Assembly (NCBI GenBank): GCA_001600415.1
Contig: BCJX01000001.1
Span: 3,454,752-3,518,751 of the forward strand
Source of the DNA: Pascua guehoae
Lineage: Eukaryota; Basidiomycota; Tremellomycetes; Trichosporonales; Trichosporonaceae
DNA: 64,000 nt
Direction of reading: 5' to 3'
Of the stretch, positions 11,683 through 23,400 are shown one piece after another. Position 1 is the stretch's first letter, and each line of letters begins with the position of its first letter. Both the position numbers and the translations under genes were made by a program. The notes beneath the pieces were generated by a model. It worked only from the letters and a program-made list of their open reading frames with translations, was not told the DNA's origin and made no database searches.

Positions 11683-13506
11683 ATGTCCCGCCCCTCGTCT
11701 CTGGCTGAAAAGCCAGTGGATGACCACAAAGACTTGAACGACGACTATGACCTCGCGCCAATCGACCCCCACGCCGAGCGCCGGTTGGTGTGGAAGATGG
11801 ACCTGCACCTCGTCGTACGTGTGCTGTTCGACTGATGGAAGGGGTTGCTCACGTCCCCAGCCTATTCTCTGGGTCATGTGGACCTTTTCCAACCTCGACC
11901 GCAGCAACATTGGCAACGCGTTTGCGGGCGGCATGAAAACGTCGTTGCATATGAGCTCTACCGACTACTCTGTTGTCCTTCTCGTCTTCTTCATTGGTGA
12001 GCACGGGCAATGGAAGTGGTTTAAACGAGGACGGGCTGACACAACCAGGCTATGTCATTCTGGAGATTCCGAGTAACATGCTCCTGGTCCACATTCGGCC
12101 CTCCATCTTCCTCCCCACCATCATGTTCCTCTGGGGAGCCATTGCCATTGCTCTTGCCGGCTGCAAGACCACTGCCGCGCTTGCAGGTGTGCGCGTGCTG
12201 CTGGGCTTGGCAGAGAGCGGCTTTGCACCTGGCGTGTTGTACCTGCTATCGGCTTGTGAGTATTCTTGACGCGTGGGGAGGGAAGCAGCTTGACGCGAGG
12301 CGAGTCAACACATCATGGCTTTTAACATCCGAGATCACGTCAATACACCGGAGAATCGGCAACCTCCTGTTCAGAACTGCCAACTAACACCACAGGGTAC
12401 AAGAAAAAGGAGCTGGCTCGTCGGTACACGCTCTTCTGGCTCGGCACCCCAGTGAGCGGTATGATTGGCGGAATCCTCGCGGGTGCCATCATTGAGCGCA
12501 TGGAGGGCAAATCTGGCTTCCACGGTTGGCAGTGGCTGTTTATTGTGAGTATCCACATTTCTTTGGCATCGTCAAACCAATAATACAAACCCCGCTGACA
12601 CCTCAGATTGAAGGCGCGGCCACTTGCGCTGTGGCAGCCGTTTCCTTCTTCCTCCTCCCTGATTATCCGACCACCACCCGCTGGCTCTCCGAAGAGGAGA
12701 AGGACGTCGCAGTACGCCGCCTCTCTGCAGAGAATCTCAACGTCGTCGAGGGCGAGGATGAGATGGGCCACATTGCCAGTCTTCGTGCGGCGTTCACCGA
12801 CTGGAGGACTTGGGTGAGTGTGGCGGAAACATGAAACAAGCCCCCGGGACTCACCGCTCACCCGTCAGATCTTCGTCTTCCTTTACACAATGGCCACTGG
12901 AAGCATGACAATTACATACTTCATTCCTGTTCTTGTATCATCCCTCGGGTACCAAGGTAGCGATATCCAGTACATGACGGCCCCGATCTGTGAGTAAAGG
13001 ACATGTGGAAAAGGACGAGCGGAAAAGGACGAGTGGAAACGGCGAGCTGACAGCCAGACGCTGTGGGTATTGTCTGTGTCCTCACCGTTTGCTTTACTTC
13101 CGACTATCTTCAAGAGCGAGGATACTATGTCGTGGGCGCAGGCATCATGGGCGTCGTGTCCTTTGCCGTCATCATGGGTGTCACCAACCATGTGGTGCAG
13201 TACGTCTTCCTCTGCTTTGGCCTCGCAAGCATCTTCTGCGCGGTCCCGACCCTGCTTGTGTGGGCGTCGAATGAAATCTCCTGGCCAAGAGAGAAGCGTG
13301 CCATCGTCCAGGCGGCCATGAACGTGAGCGGAAACGTGGCCAGCATTTATGGATCCTTCCTGTGGCCGTCGACCGACGCCCCTCGATACTTTGCCGGTTT
13401 CGGCACCACGATGGGCTTCCTGTTCCTGCTTGCAGTCGTTGCATTTACTGGAAGGACGCTCTTCTTGCGCAAGCCCTACCCCCAACCTCCTCATCGGTCC
13501 AGTTAG
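11683..13506 (+). CDS. Major facilitator transporter, Dal5/allantoate permease type
   Basis: Membrane transporter of the anion:cation symporter (Dal5/vitamin) branch of the major facilitator superfamily. Known members carry allantoate, nicotinate, biotin, pantothenate or dipeptides into the cell; the substrate cannot be read from sequence. Exons: 11683-11814, 11861-11996, 12049-12255, 12396-12544, 12607-12813, 12869-12989, 13058-13506, giving 466 residues. Family signs are an acidic cytosolic N-terminus with ERRLVWKMDLHLV, then WTFSNLDRSNIGNA after the first helix, GYVILEIPSNMLL, the loop GLAESGFAPGVLYLLSA and WYKKKELARRYTLFW. These are hallmark positions of the group. Hydrophobic segments match about 12 helices. 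The C-terminal tail is short (ending RKPYPQPPHRSS), so the protein is somewhat shorter than the usual 480-520 residues. It stands alone, without metabolic neighbours that would hint at a substrate. Confidence 0.9.
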
Positions 13507-16500
13507 TGTTGTATAATGTGTGGTGGTTGAATTTGGTAGACATGTGACGAATGATGAAGGTCTGTGAGTGGTAGGCGAATTCTTGTTCGAGCTGTTGCAA
13601 GTGCCGTCTTCAGACTACGATGTCGATAAGGTATTGGTAAGCGTACCGTACCGGTATGGGGGTGTAGTATGGGCATGGATATTGCGTTCCCTTTGTCCTT
13701 ATGCTCTGACACCGCGTTTGCAAGGTCTCACGTCCCGTCTGCCGCGTTTCCGAGCTCAATCAATGGTGCCAAGTCTCAAGAATTTTTCAGTCTCTCCAGT
13801 GCTGTAGTTGCCAGCTGCATCGACGCGTTGTATGATTTGTCAGGACAAGTTACAGCATCCAACATGCAACTCACAGTGGTGTCCACCGCGGTTACTGTCG
13901 CTCCGCCAACCGCCCATAGCCCTTCCTTGGCCGGGTGGAAACCAATGGGGAGAAGAATTGGGGACACACAGCCTCCAGCCACTGCCCCCCACATATATGC
14001 TTTGTTTGTGGCGCTACCCCATCCGCGGATGAACGTGAGTAGGCTCGCCGTCCGAATAACCCAAATGTCCTTGTCAGAAACAGAGTGTGGCCGTTCGAAA
14101 ATTGCCGCACGCCACGTACGTTTAACAGCCGTGCCGAGACGGATGCACCTCCAATCTGTCTTCAGCCGACGCGGCCTCTACCTACGGAGGCTAGTGAGCG
14201 TGCCAGCCGATTACTGGTGACACGGATAAGACCCTCGGTGTTCCTCTGGGCCTGTTATGTTATTGAATGTACAAGTGCCACCTGTCAGTGGCGGTCTAGA
14301 ACAAGTTCGTAAAGAGAAGACCGAGCTCATTCCTTTATGGCATTTGGGGCTCCTTTGAGCGGCTTCATGATGCCGCGATATCCATGGTCGTAGGAGAACA
14401 AAACGCGTGAATGTGGAGAGAGCAACGAGCAAGAACCGAGTGAGGCGGCATTTGGCTTTATTTTTTTCCGATCAATGTTGATTCTTCTCCATTCGCTGTC
14501 TGCCTTCTCGCGTAAGCGGGCAAGCTAGCATGTGCACTAACAGGAACGGGGGCTCTTGCCAGGGAACACGAAGATGTGATCGTGCAGTCTCCCGTAAACA
14601 TAAATCTTGTCAAAGGGGGCTTGTTATCAAACAGGCTCGGACCACCGTGAACACGTGAACAAGCTGACCTCATCGCCATCGAGGCTAGTGATTAGTGCCA
14701 AACCCCCGAACTAGGGTTTCGTGGCGACCTCCAAGATCTCGAATGTTCAAATGGCCACATACGTTTGGCTGGTGTGTTTCAGGAAGAGAACCAATTGCCC
14801 GGAAGCCCATTTGTGTGGCAATTCGATACGGGCACGGCGTCCACACGTGAGCACCGAAGTGGAACGCCTTACAATCTGGTGGGGCCGGCGATCGAGCTAG
14901 GGCGATAACGGACGAGTTACCGTTGTCGAGCACCTCTCCACATGTTGGTTATGGGGTTGTGGGGTCGCGCTAGTGGGCCATGTGAGCTTATTGTATCTGC
15001 GTTTCAAGACACTAGCTCGTCGAGACATATCGGGGTGACAACCTGACTGACCGAGTTGAATGGCAAAGTAGACACGGCCCAGGACGATATGAACAGAGTT
15101 GGAGCGAGAGCTTCGGAGATTTCTAACGATGAACTAACCGCACATCGCCCAGGCGGAGCGGCCCGGGCCGGTTTCCGGCCGTGTTCTCACTTCGTTGAAT
15201 GACCGTCCATATATATATAGTTCAGCTGTGGTAAGCCAGTGACCAACGGCATGAATGAATGCCGTTACTACCCTTGGGTCTTGGTTCGAGCCGCATTGTC
15301 GTATGTGCGGCATTGACGAGACTTGGGCCGGTTCAATTGCCGTGGAGCTGAACCTTCTTATCTACTTGGTATACCCTCATCGCGCTTGGCGCGGAATGCG
15401 AGGGACCCAATGGACCTACACAGTAGTTCGGTTCACGGCTCGGTCGGGCAGCGCACCACAGGATGTAAGGATAGGAGGCCAATTGTTCTTAACCTTTAGT
15501 GAGCGGACTGGGGACACAACTAAACCTTGTTGTCTGTACTGGAGAGGTCGAAGGGAACGGTGTTGTGCAGTACTCTAGTACTGTAGCTGTTTCTGGCTCT
15601 CTCTTACCATGTCCACGAGGGTCAACGTTGCGGGCCGGAAGTTTACTTTGTCCTGTCCGTTCCGGCCTTGGGAGGAGCGACGACGCTTACGAGAGATATA
15701 AACCAAGAAAAGCGAGACTGCGAGGTCAAAACTTGTTCGTCCAAAGTGCACCGACAATGCTGCAGTTCGCCAGCGACATTCTGTGTACTATTGGAAGCTT
15801 CTTTTGAGGGGCGCCAGAGGAAACCAAAGTTGAGACCTTGATCTGCTTTACTCCTTCCTCTGCTTTACAGTGGCATCCTAGAGCAGCAGCCGACCTGAAG
15901 TGGTACTGCCCGTGTCGCAGCCCGACAAGCGAGAAAAGGCATCTAACGGCCGTGACGGGTGACACAGTGACATGATGACGGCATTGTTGAACGTTCCTAT
16001 GTGTAAAAACGATCCCAGACGCACTTTTACGCATTGGGGACCGAGAAGTTTGTAACGCCTCGGGGCGTATACTTCTTCAGATCCGTTTCACAAGATATGC
16101 TGTTCAGGAGCAACAAGAAACCAAGTCATTCTTCGAGTGAAGCGCCACGCTGCAATGCGCCATAGCGACAAGGAGACCAGACATACCAGGCAGCGCCTGG
16201 AAGAACAAGACACATTCTGGCAGGTCTGTCAATGTACGTAGGGTATGATGCAGAAGGCCGAGTGATCGGGAAAGGGCACGGTGTAGACTAACAATTGTTT
16301 CGTTCCCTGATTTTCCAACCTTGTCACTACCTGCCCCTCACTCTAGGCCCCCTTCCGCACCCCAAAAGGTCCTCACCCTTGCGCAGAGGCACGCATGCGT
16401 GATGTCGGTGTCTATGCATGTGATCTCTCACTCCAGACAACGGCATCCAGACAACCAACTAGCGCCTGTGCCATGACCTCAAGAAGCTCAGCATGCAAGG

Positions 16501-16952
16501 ATTGCGCCTTCGCTTCACAAGAAGAACGTTTTACGCAGGTTATTCTTGCCCATCTCTTGTCTCTCCGTCTCTCTCACCATCATTCCTCTCCAACGCCTCT
16601 TCCCCCATCCCGAACACGGGTACGAGCCACTGCAGGAGTGGCGCCGTCGTCCCGGTTTCCAGTGTCCCTTGTACCCCTTGCGCCTCCAAAGCCTCCCCGA
16701 CGCGCGCCGCGCAACGCCTTGAACGCCACTGCAACCCAGTCTTGTCGTAGTGGCTTGTGGGTAGTAGTGGATCCATGATCTGGACGTGACAGGCGTGACA
16801 GTAGTTTGTCTGCAGCGCCTCGGCTAATCATCACACAATCAATTGTCCTTCTCACCGAGGTCTTTGTAGCCTCGATATCGGTCATCAACTTAAAGGTGGT
16901 AGACCCATCGTCTTGATCCGTCTCGCCGCCCACTTGCCCACGGCTGTTCACG
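13507..16952. other. 3.4-kb gene-poor stretch
   Basis: No frame in this stretch has family features or a credible exon chain. A TATATATATA tract (15208-15220) followed closely by a 107-codon frame (15255-15578) could be a promoter with a small gene. The frame's composition looks random, so I do not call it. A CT-rich tract around 16540-16610 may be part of a promoter for the frame at 16953. Confidence 0.5.
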
Positions 16953-17633
16953 ATGCCGTCTGCGCCGCCTACGCAGCCGCCGATGGATGTGGCACCCACA
17001 GTGGTGCCACTGTCGCCCATGTCGTCGACTGAGGAGCTCCTGGCCGACCCGTTCCGGGGTTCGTGCAGCCCCCACCTCCAACTGAGCGGGGCGTTCGACA
17101 GCGTGCCCGACCTGCACGCCACTGCGGGTGGCGACGATGCGCGGAATCGCCGCAAGCGCAACCGCCTCTCTCTGCCACTCGGGTCTCCCTCGGTCACCAA
17201 CCTCGGCAGGTCTGGGTCCCGCAAGCGCGATAGCAGGGACAGCCGCGAGCTGCGTAGCAGCTCGCACGCGCTGTCGTCGCGGCTCGCCGCCTTCAGCGCG
17301 TCCTTCTCCACCTCATCCCTCGCCGGTGGCTCCAACACAAGCCACACCAGTACCAGCCAGCCCACCGAGTCGCCGACCATGCCATACGAGTCGCCACTTC
17401 CCGAGCCCATGCGTGCATCGCCCTGTGCACACCTTCGCGTCCAGCGCGCCGTCGCCCGCGCCGCCATGGCCAGCCAGCTGTCGCTGCATGCAGAAGAGGT
17501 AGAGGAGGTGCAGACAAACAACAACCGCAAGCAAGAGCCTGCCGTCGTCCGCGCACAGCGCAGTGTGTGGGGCCAGAAGAAGCCAAAGGTCGTGAGGTGG
17601 ATCCACAACTCGATCTGCAGGCCGTTTGGGTGA
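16953..17633 (+). CDS. Probable Ser/Thr/Arg-rich protein, hypothetical
   Basis: Single open frame of 226 residues. It has Ser-rich, presumably disordered stretches (FSASFSTSSLAGGSNTSHTS), a basic segment (RNRRKRNRL) and a basic, Trp-containing end (WGQKKPKVVRWIHNSICRPFG). No known domain. The stop codon TGA lies inside a GTGAGT splice-donor sequence (17630-17635), so the frame may be one exon of a longer gene. On the opposite strand a 476-codon frame (16580-18010) covers it in a register that shares wobble positions, so third-base GC cannot decide the strand. I prefer the plus strand for its typical fungal low-complexity composition. Confidence 0.45.
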   Translation: MPSAPPTQPPMDVAPTVVPLSPMSSTEELLADPFRGSCSPHLQLSGAFDSVPDLHATAGGDDARNRRKRNRLSLPLGSPSVTNLGRSGSRKRDSRDSRELRSSSHALSSRLAAFSASFSTSSLAGGSNTSHTSTSQPTESPTMPYESPLPEPMRASPCAHLRVQRAVARAAMASQLSLHAEEVEEVQTNNNRKQEPAVVRAQRSVWGQKKPKVVRWIHNSICRPFG

Positions 17634-18265
17634 GTGGAGACTCTGTTGGTTGCAAGCGACCGTGCTGCATTGCATTCGTCTGTCACATGGGCAAGGATCA
17701 AGGTGGCCCCAACTGTGCCGAAGGTCGAGAGTGACCGAGACATTGAGTTTATGTTTGGTTGAGTGCGTGGCGTGCGTGCGTGCTGACAATGCCCAGCCAG
17801 AAGTATACCCTCAAATCGTGCTAGGTTGGACAAATGCGCCGCGCTTCCGTTTCTCGACACAAACCGTGACATCTCGACTCGTTGCGGATACACACACGTC
17901 GTCATTCCATTCGAACACGACGTACGACTCCCCACCTCATCCAACCAACCGCCCAGTACCCAAAGCATATAATCATCCGTGCCTGGTACCCCAGACGTCG
18001 CAAACGTCAAGTGCTACCACCACCCCATTTACGACACTCATGACCCGGCGATAACGCTTTCCGCCGGCTCCGCATCGTCGGAGGACACGACTGTAGCATC
18101 CCCATGTACTGTATATCTTTCAGAGCTCTTAATGTGTACAAGGTGGTCGTAAAGTGATTAGGTTGACGTTTGTCACGGTCTGGGTATTGGGCGAACCACG
18201 AGGCAGGTCCGGCAGGTGAACAGACCTGAACCGGGCAGCTGCGATTCACAACGCCCGCCGTTCCA
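17634..18265. other. Intergenic between Ser-rich frame and ATG3
   Basis: About 630 bp, tail side of both flanking genes. If the frame at 16953 continues by splicing, further exons would be here, but I found no continuation that I can support. Confidence 0.45.
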
Positions 18266-19771
18266 TTAGAACGCAGTTGTGCTGTCCACCTCAATGGTGG
18301 GCACAATGCTGGCGATAAACTTGAGGAACTACCGTTAGTCACAACCCAGTCCAGACAGTGAAACTCACAATGACCAGGTAGAAGTCGACCTGCAGACCCG
18401 ACGGCTCCTCGACCTCCTTGGCAGCGTCCTTGCTCGCGTCCTTGCCCTTGTCACCTGCAGGCTTGTCGCCACCAGTGACCTTGCGCATGACACCACCAAG
18501 CCAGCGGCGCTTGTTCCCAGGGCTGTCCTTGGAACCCTCCTGAGCTGCTTCGGCCTGGGACGCATCCATGCGGTCGATAAACTTCTTCATGACGCTCGCG
18601 TGCTTGCACGGGTGCACAGAGGCGAGCTGCGTGCCTGTGTGCGGGAACGCCTCCATGGTCATGGTCTTGAAGGCGTGGTCCGCAGGAACGTCCTGGAATA
18701 CCTCCTTGGCCGTGAGAGGGTTCTTGTGCTCATCGTAGCCAAACAGCCAGAAGCGCGGGGTCTGGTAGTGCTTGTCGTACGAAATGTAGCAGTCGTATGT
18801 GCGCACTTGGAGGAGATTTGTCGACGACCCGGCATCAGCCGCGACACGGACCGCCGCATCCTCCTCCTCCTCGAGACCAGCCGCTTCATCCATGTCGGGA
18901 ATGTCGTCAATGTCCGGGATAGCGTCGTCGTCGCCAATGTGGAGGCCCTCGGTCTGGGCCACGAGCGAAGGCGAATCGGGAATCTCAGTGATCGTCTCGG
19001 CTTCGGTTTCTGTGCTGGGTCAGACGACGATCTCAATTCCACGCTGTGGTCCGGCACCGCCCACTTACTCCGTCCAAGGTGGGTCGCCACCCACTCTCCA
19101 TCTGGCTCGGCTTCCTCCGCCTGCTGTCAGCCCACTACTAGTCGTCTCGTTGTGCGTATCCCATTCGACGCACATCGTCCAGGAAACTCAGGAGCTTTTC
19201 AGCATCCTCGTCATCGTCCGTGTAGTTGAGTGCGGTAGCGCGTCGCAGACATGGGACTGTGAGGTGGCGTTAGCGGTCTGTGCGGGCGCGCTAAGGCCAG
19301 AAAGCGCCGCGATGGGCGCCTAACGGGCCACCACGACGCTGTCCACTGCACTACCACAGTACCAACCGTTGCGAGTAATGAGGTACTGCTTGTCGGCAGG
19401 AAGAAAGTCACGGACACGGTTCGGGTCGCCCTTCTCCCTACATGCGTCAGCGTTGACCACACACACATACCCAGAAGGAAGGCGTACCATTGCCACACAG
19501 GGAACTTGAAGGTGAGAAAGTCGCCCGCAGCAACAAACTCCTCTGAACATTAGACTCGAGTCCAACTGTAGTGTTTCTCACCAGGGGTGATCCTTCCGTG
19601 CTCCTTAAACTTGCTCTCGCGGAGAACCTGCGGTCAGATGTGACACGATGCACTTGGTGGCAACATACAGGAGAGAGGTAGTCGCGGACAGCCCAGTACT
19701 GGCTCTGAAGGGGTTAGCGCGTCAACATTGTCGCTTTGTCTCACCTGGATAGCCAGCAACGACGTGTTCAT
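18266..19771 (-). CDS. ATG3: Autophagy E2-like enzyme Atg3
   Basis: Atg3 transfers Atg8 to phosphatidylethanolamine during autophagosome formation, taking it from Atg7. Nine exons, in transcript order: 19745-19771, 19669-19704, 19582-19627, 19488-19542, 19367-19437, 19174-19256, 19069-19120, 18369-19009 and 18266-18328, totalling 357 residues. Family features appear in order: [57 protein letters not shown]; the acidic linker; [31 protein letters not shown]; and the active-site motif [14 protein letters not shown] with catalytic Cys258. Near the end about 50 extra Lys/Asp-rich residues interrupt the core before [20 protein letters not shown]. The first exon codes only nine residues, and the final intron is 40 nt. 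The donor after exon 5 is a weak GTTGGT. The promoter is shared divergently with the BUD4-type gene. Confidence 0.93.
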
Positions 19772-20462
19772 GGTGTATTGGAATGAGTGATTGACAGAAG
19801 AGCGAGTTGAGCGAGATGGACACGGATAACACACCCCATAGCCGTCGTCGTCGCCGTCAGCCAGCCTTGGCCCTCGTCTGTTGTTCCAGATCCGACGCGT
19901 CGTGCTGCCGGTTGGCCTTTACGTAACAAAACGTGCTTCACGTGGCTGACCAGTGACGTCAAAGGACAAACCCCCACAACGGCGCCACACTGCGGTGTTT
20001 TCGGAAATAGCGAAAATCAATAGTCAGTGCCTCTAGGGCGCGACTGTCTTTTGGCATGGGAAAGACAGGGCAAGGGACAAGGGTGGTCGTGGTGGGCGGT
20101 AAACATGACGGCACCACAGCCCCCTCCCCCCGGCGCAACACACCCTCCTCCCCCCCCCCAAACCATCCCATCACAACCACAAACACTTCGTTCCGCAATC
20201 ACCATCCACCACAACACTCACCATCGACCAGTCGCGACTCGATAATTCGACTTTCCGATATCGCTCGCACCGTGAAAGCACCCCCCCACGTCGCGACTCA
20301 TCCGTAGGTCCCCACTGTATCACGACACGCCGATAGGCTTGACTTGGCCGCTCTCCGACCATCCATTGTAAACAACAAACAACTACCTCCAACTACCTCC
20401 AACTCTGGCTCCAACTCTCACTCTCCAATCCATCCGTGACCCCCGCCTACACTGGCCTCATC
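19772..20462. promoter_or_regulatory. Divergent promoter region ATG3 / BUD4-type gene
   Basis: The 691 bp between two divergent start codons must hold both promoters. It contains C-rich runs (20112-20160) and, just before the BUD4-type ATG, short repeats of AACTACCTCC and CAACTCT in a G-poor leader. No specific operator is recognised. Confidence 0.6.
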
Positions 20463-23400
20463 ATGGCCTCACCCCCGCCACAATCCGTGCGGGTGACGCC
20501 CACATCTACGTCTGCTGCGCGGTTACGACTGCATGACACGGTTGGCTCGGCGGAACGCGCTGCCCGCAACTCGATCATTCAGACCAGCGCCAAGGGATGG
20601 TCGCCGTTGCAAATCAACAAACGCAGCTCTACCTTATTAGGCTCGACTCCTCTCCGTGAGGGAGCTGGCGAGTCATCCACACCCGGCAGTGGAACCACAC
20701 GCCGCACATCGAGCAGTTTCCGGCACATGGCGACCAACAGTCTCGTTGCCAACTCGCCGTTCAAGGACCTCTCCACCCGCGAAGGCGCGTTAAGCAACGG
20801 CGTCAAAGTCGAGTCCCCCAAAGTCATCCATGAGCGCCGTATTCCCAATCGCGCCCTCGGCCAGGCCCCAAGGTCGGCCCAGGGTGTCTCTGCGACACCG
20901 AAAGCGGCCATCGGACTAGGCGTCACACAGTCCACACGCGGCGCGGCCGTCAGCGGCATGCGCAAGGTTTCGCCTCATCGCAAGGTGTCCCCCAACAGCA
21001 CCATCCGTCGTTCGGTCGTTGATCGCAAGGCATCCGTTGATCGCAAGGCATCCCTTGACCGCAAGGCATCTGCCGAGCGCAAGCCGTTCGCCGAACGCAA
21101 GGCATCGACCGAACGCAAGCTGTCGGGTGAACGCCAGTCCTCTGAGAGCAAAGAGAACGTGACGACGCGCCGCCGTTTGCCTCGCCAGAGTATGGCGTAC
21201 AATGCTCTTGTTGAGAACGAATATGTCACCCACTCGCCCTTCCTTGCCGAGCGCCGCGACAATGCCTCTGTGTCGCCCGAACGACGCTCCAACTCTCCTC
21301 AGCAAGAGGAGGTTCTCCTCAATTCGCCTCCCACGCGTCGCGTATCGGGCAGCAACCGTCGACGCGCCAGCCCCAGCGCCAACTTAGCCCAGAACCGCAT
21401 GTCCATGTCCCCCTCGTCGTCACCGTCCCGCAACGTATCGGCCACTATCCAGCCATCTCCCCTGAGCCAGGAGGCCTCGGCTGCCAAGGAGACGACTGCC
21501 GTACCGACTCCCACTCCATCGAAATCGTCCCTCGCGACGCCAAAGCGTCTTCTTGGGCCACGCAGCCGAGACTCGATCAATGACTCGCCTACTCGCAAGA
21601 CCGTCACCTTCCAGGCCGTTCCAGACGTCAAGGAGTTTGAGCGCATGAGCATCGAGGGCTCGATGGACGTCAGCTTTGACGTCGAGGATGTCGATAGCGA
21701 CGAAGATGACTGGATCGACGACGCTGCGCAGGACGACTCGTGGTTGGCCTCAGTTGTCCGCGGTGAGCGTAGCGTGTCCTACGATTCGGAGGACTCGTCC
21801 ATGATGGCCAACGGCAACGTGTCAGCCACGGCCGACTTCATGGACTCTTTCCTGGAAGAGGCCATGTACAACCCAACCGAATACGATGCGGCTTTCCAAC
21901 AGGCGCCCACTGACCTGCCCTCCACTGAGGCGTTTGAGCGTGATTCGGCTGCCTTTGCAGACGATGCCGCATTCGAGATGCCAATGGAGTCGTCGTTTGA
22001 AATGCCGATGGAATCGTCGCCTCCTCGCCATACCACGTCGGCGATGCAAACTTCCCTCACCGCACCAGCCCCCGTACTCGACGCACCGTCTTTTGCCTCG
22101 ACGCCGCTTATGGAGCACGGCGAGTTGCCGTTCCCCAGCTCTCCTCACCATGTACACACCGTGACACCCCATCTGCCACCTGGCGAACAGCCGAACATTC
22201 CGCACGGCGGGGACCACAAAATGCTCCTCAACGCCGATGCCTCCCAGCCACAGACGCGTGTCCCACACCACGACTCGCCTGGACCCCACGCTCACCAGGA
22301 TGGACCGCTGTACGACCCCTTCCTGACGATTCAGACTGCCACCGAGCTTGTTGGCGAGTCCAAGGACCGCACCGAGGGTGGCATTCCTCTGGGCCGTACC
22401 TCGCACGCCGAGCGCGTGCATGCTGCTCGCATGCTGGCCACCCAAAAACTTGGCCTCGGCTTCCCCGGTGCACCCCCGCGCCTCCCGACACCCAACCCCG
22501 TGGACACCAACTACGATGACTCGATGTTATCTCTGTTTTCTCCCACGGACGACCCCAAGCCGGTCGCGGCACTTCCACCCGCGCCTGAGGACGTCTTTGG
22601 CGCCGTCATTGCCAGTCCCGTGTCGCGCAAGATTTCGGACCGCGAGCCTCCTGTCTCGACCCCTCGCAAGGTTTCTGAACGTAAAGTTTCAGATGTACCC
22701 GAGCTGCAGGGGCCCAGCCAGCGGATGTCTTTATTCAAGCGCGAGAGGGAGAACACGTCTCCGAAAAAGCGTGCCCTCCCCCGCCCACCAATGCCCGCGC
22801 CGCAGCCGATCGACCTGCCCAGCCCTGTGCAATACCCGCCTCCTGCTGGCCGTCAGCTATCGCCGCATCCCGAGGTTGACAGGTTTGAGTCGGAATCATC
22901 CCAGGGAGGATCACCTGTGCGCCGCCAGCTTTCGGCGACGCCGTCGCCCCCGCCCGCTCCAACCCCAAAGTTGGATCTCCCGTACTCGCTTCCAACCTTT
23001 GGCACGTCGCCTCTCCTAACCCAAGACTCGACGTTCGAGGATGAGCCCGCCCTCGACCAGATGCCCGAGCCTACACACGCCGAGGAGGAACGTCGCGTGT
23101 CGATTGTGGCGCCGACCGCCCCAAAGCTCGAGCTCTCGCCCGACATCGTTGCAGATGCAACTCGGTCGCTGGAGGAGGAGGAGCCCGAGACCGAGTCCAC
23201 CGAGATTGAGCGAGAAATTGAGCGCGAGGCTGAGCCCGAGCTTGAACTCGAGTCGGAACCCGAGTTTGCGCCCGAGACGGAGCCGGTTACATTCTATCAA
23301 CGGGAGCGCCGCGTATCAGCCTCCGCACCGCAACTCGATCTCTCTCCCGAGTTTGAAGAGGGCTCGACGACACTTGATATCGAGGGTCTGAGCCTGGACT

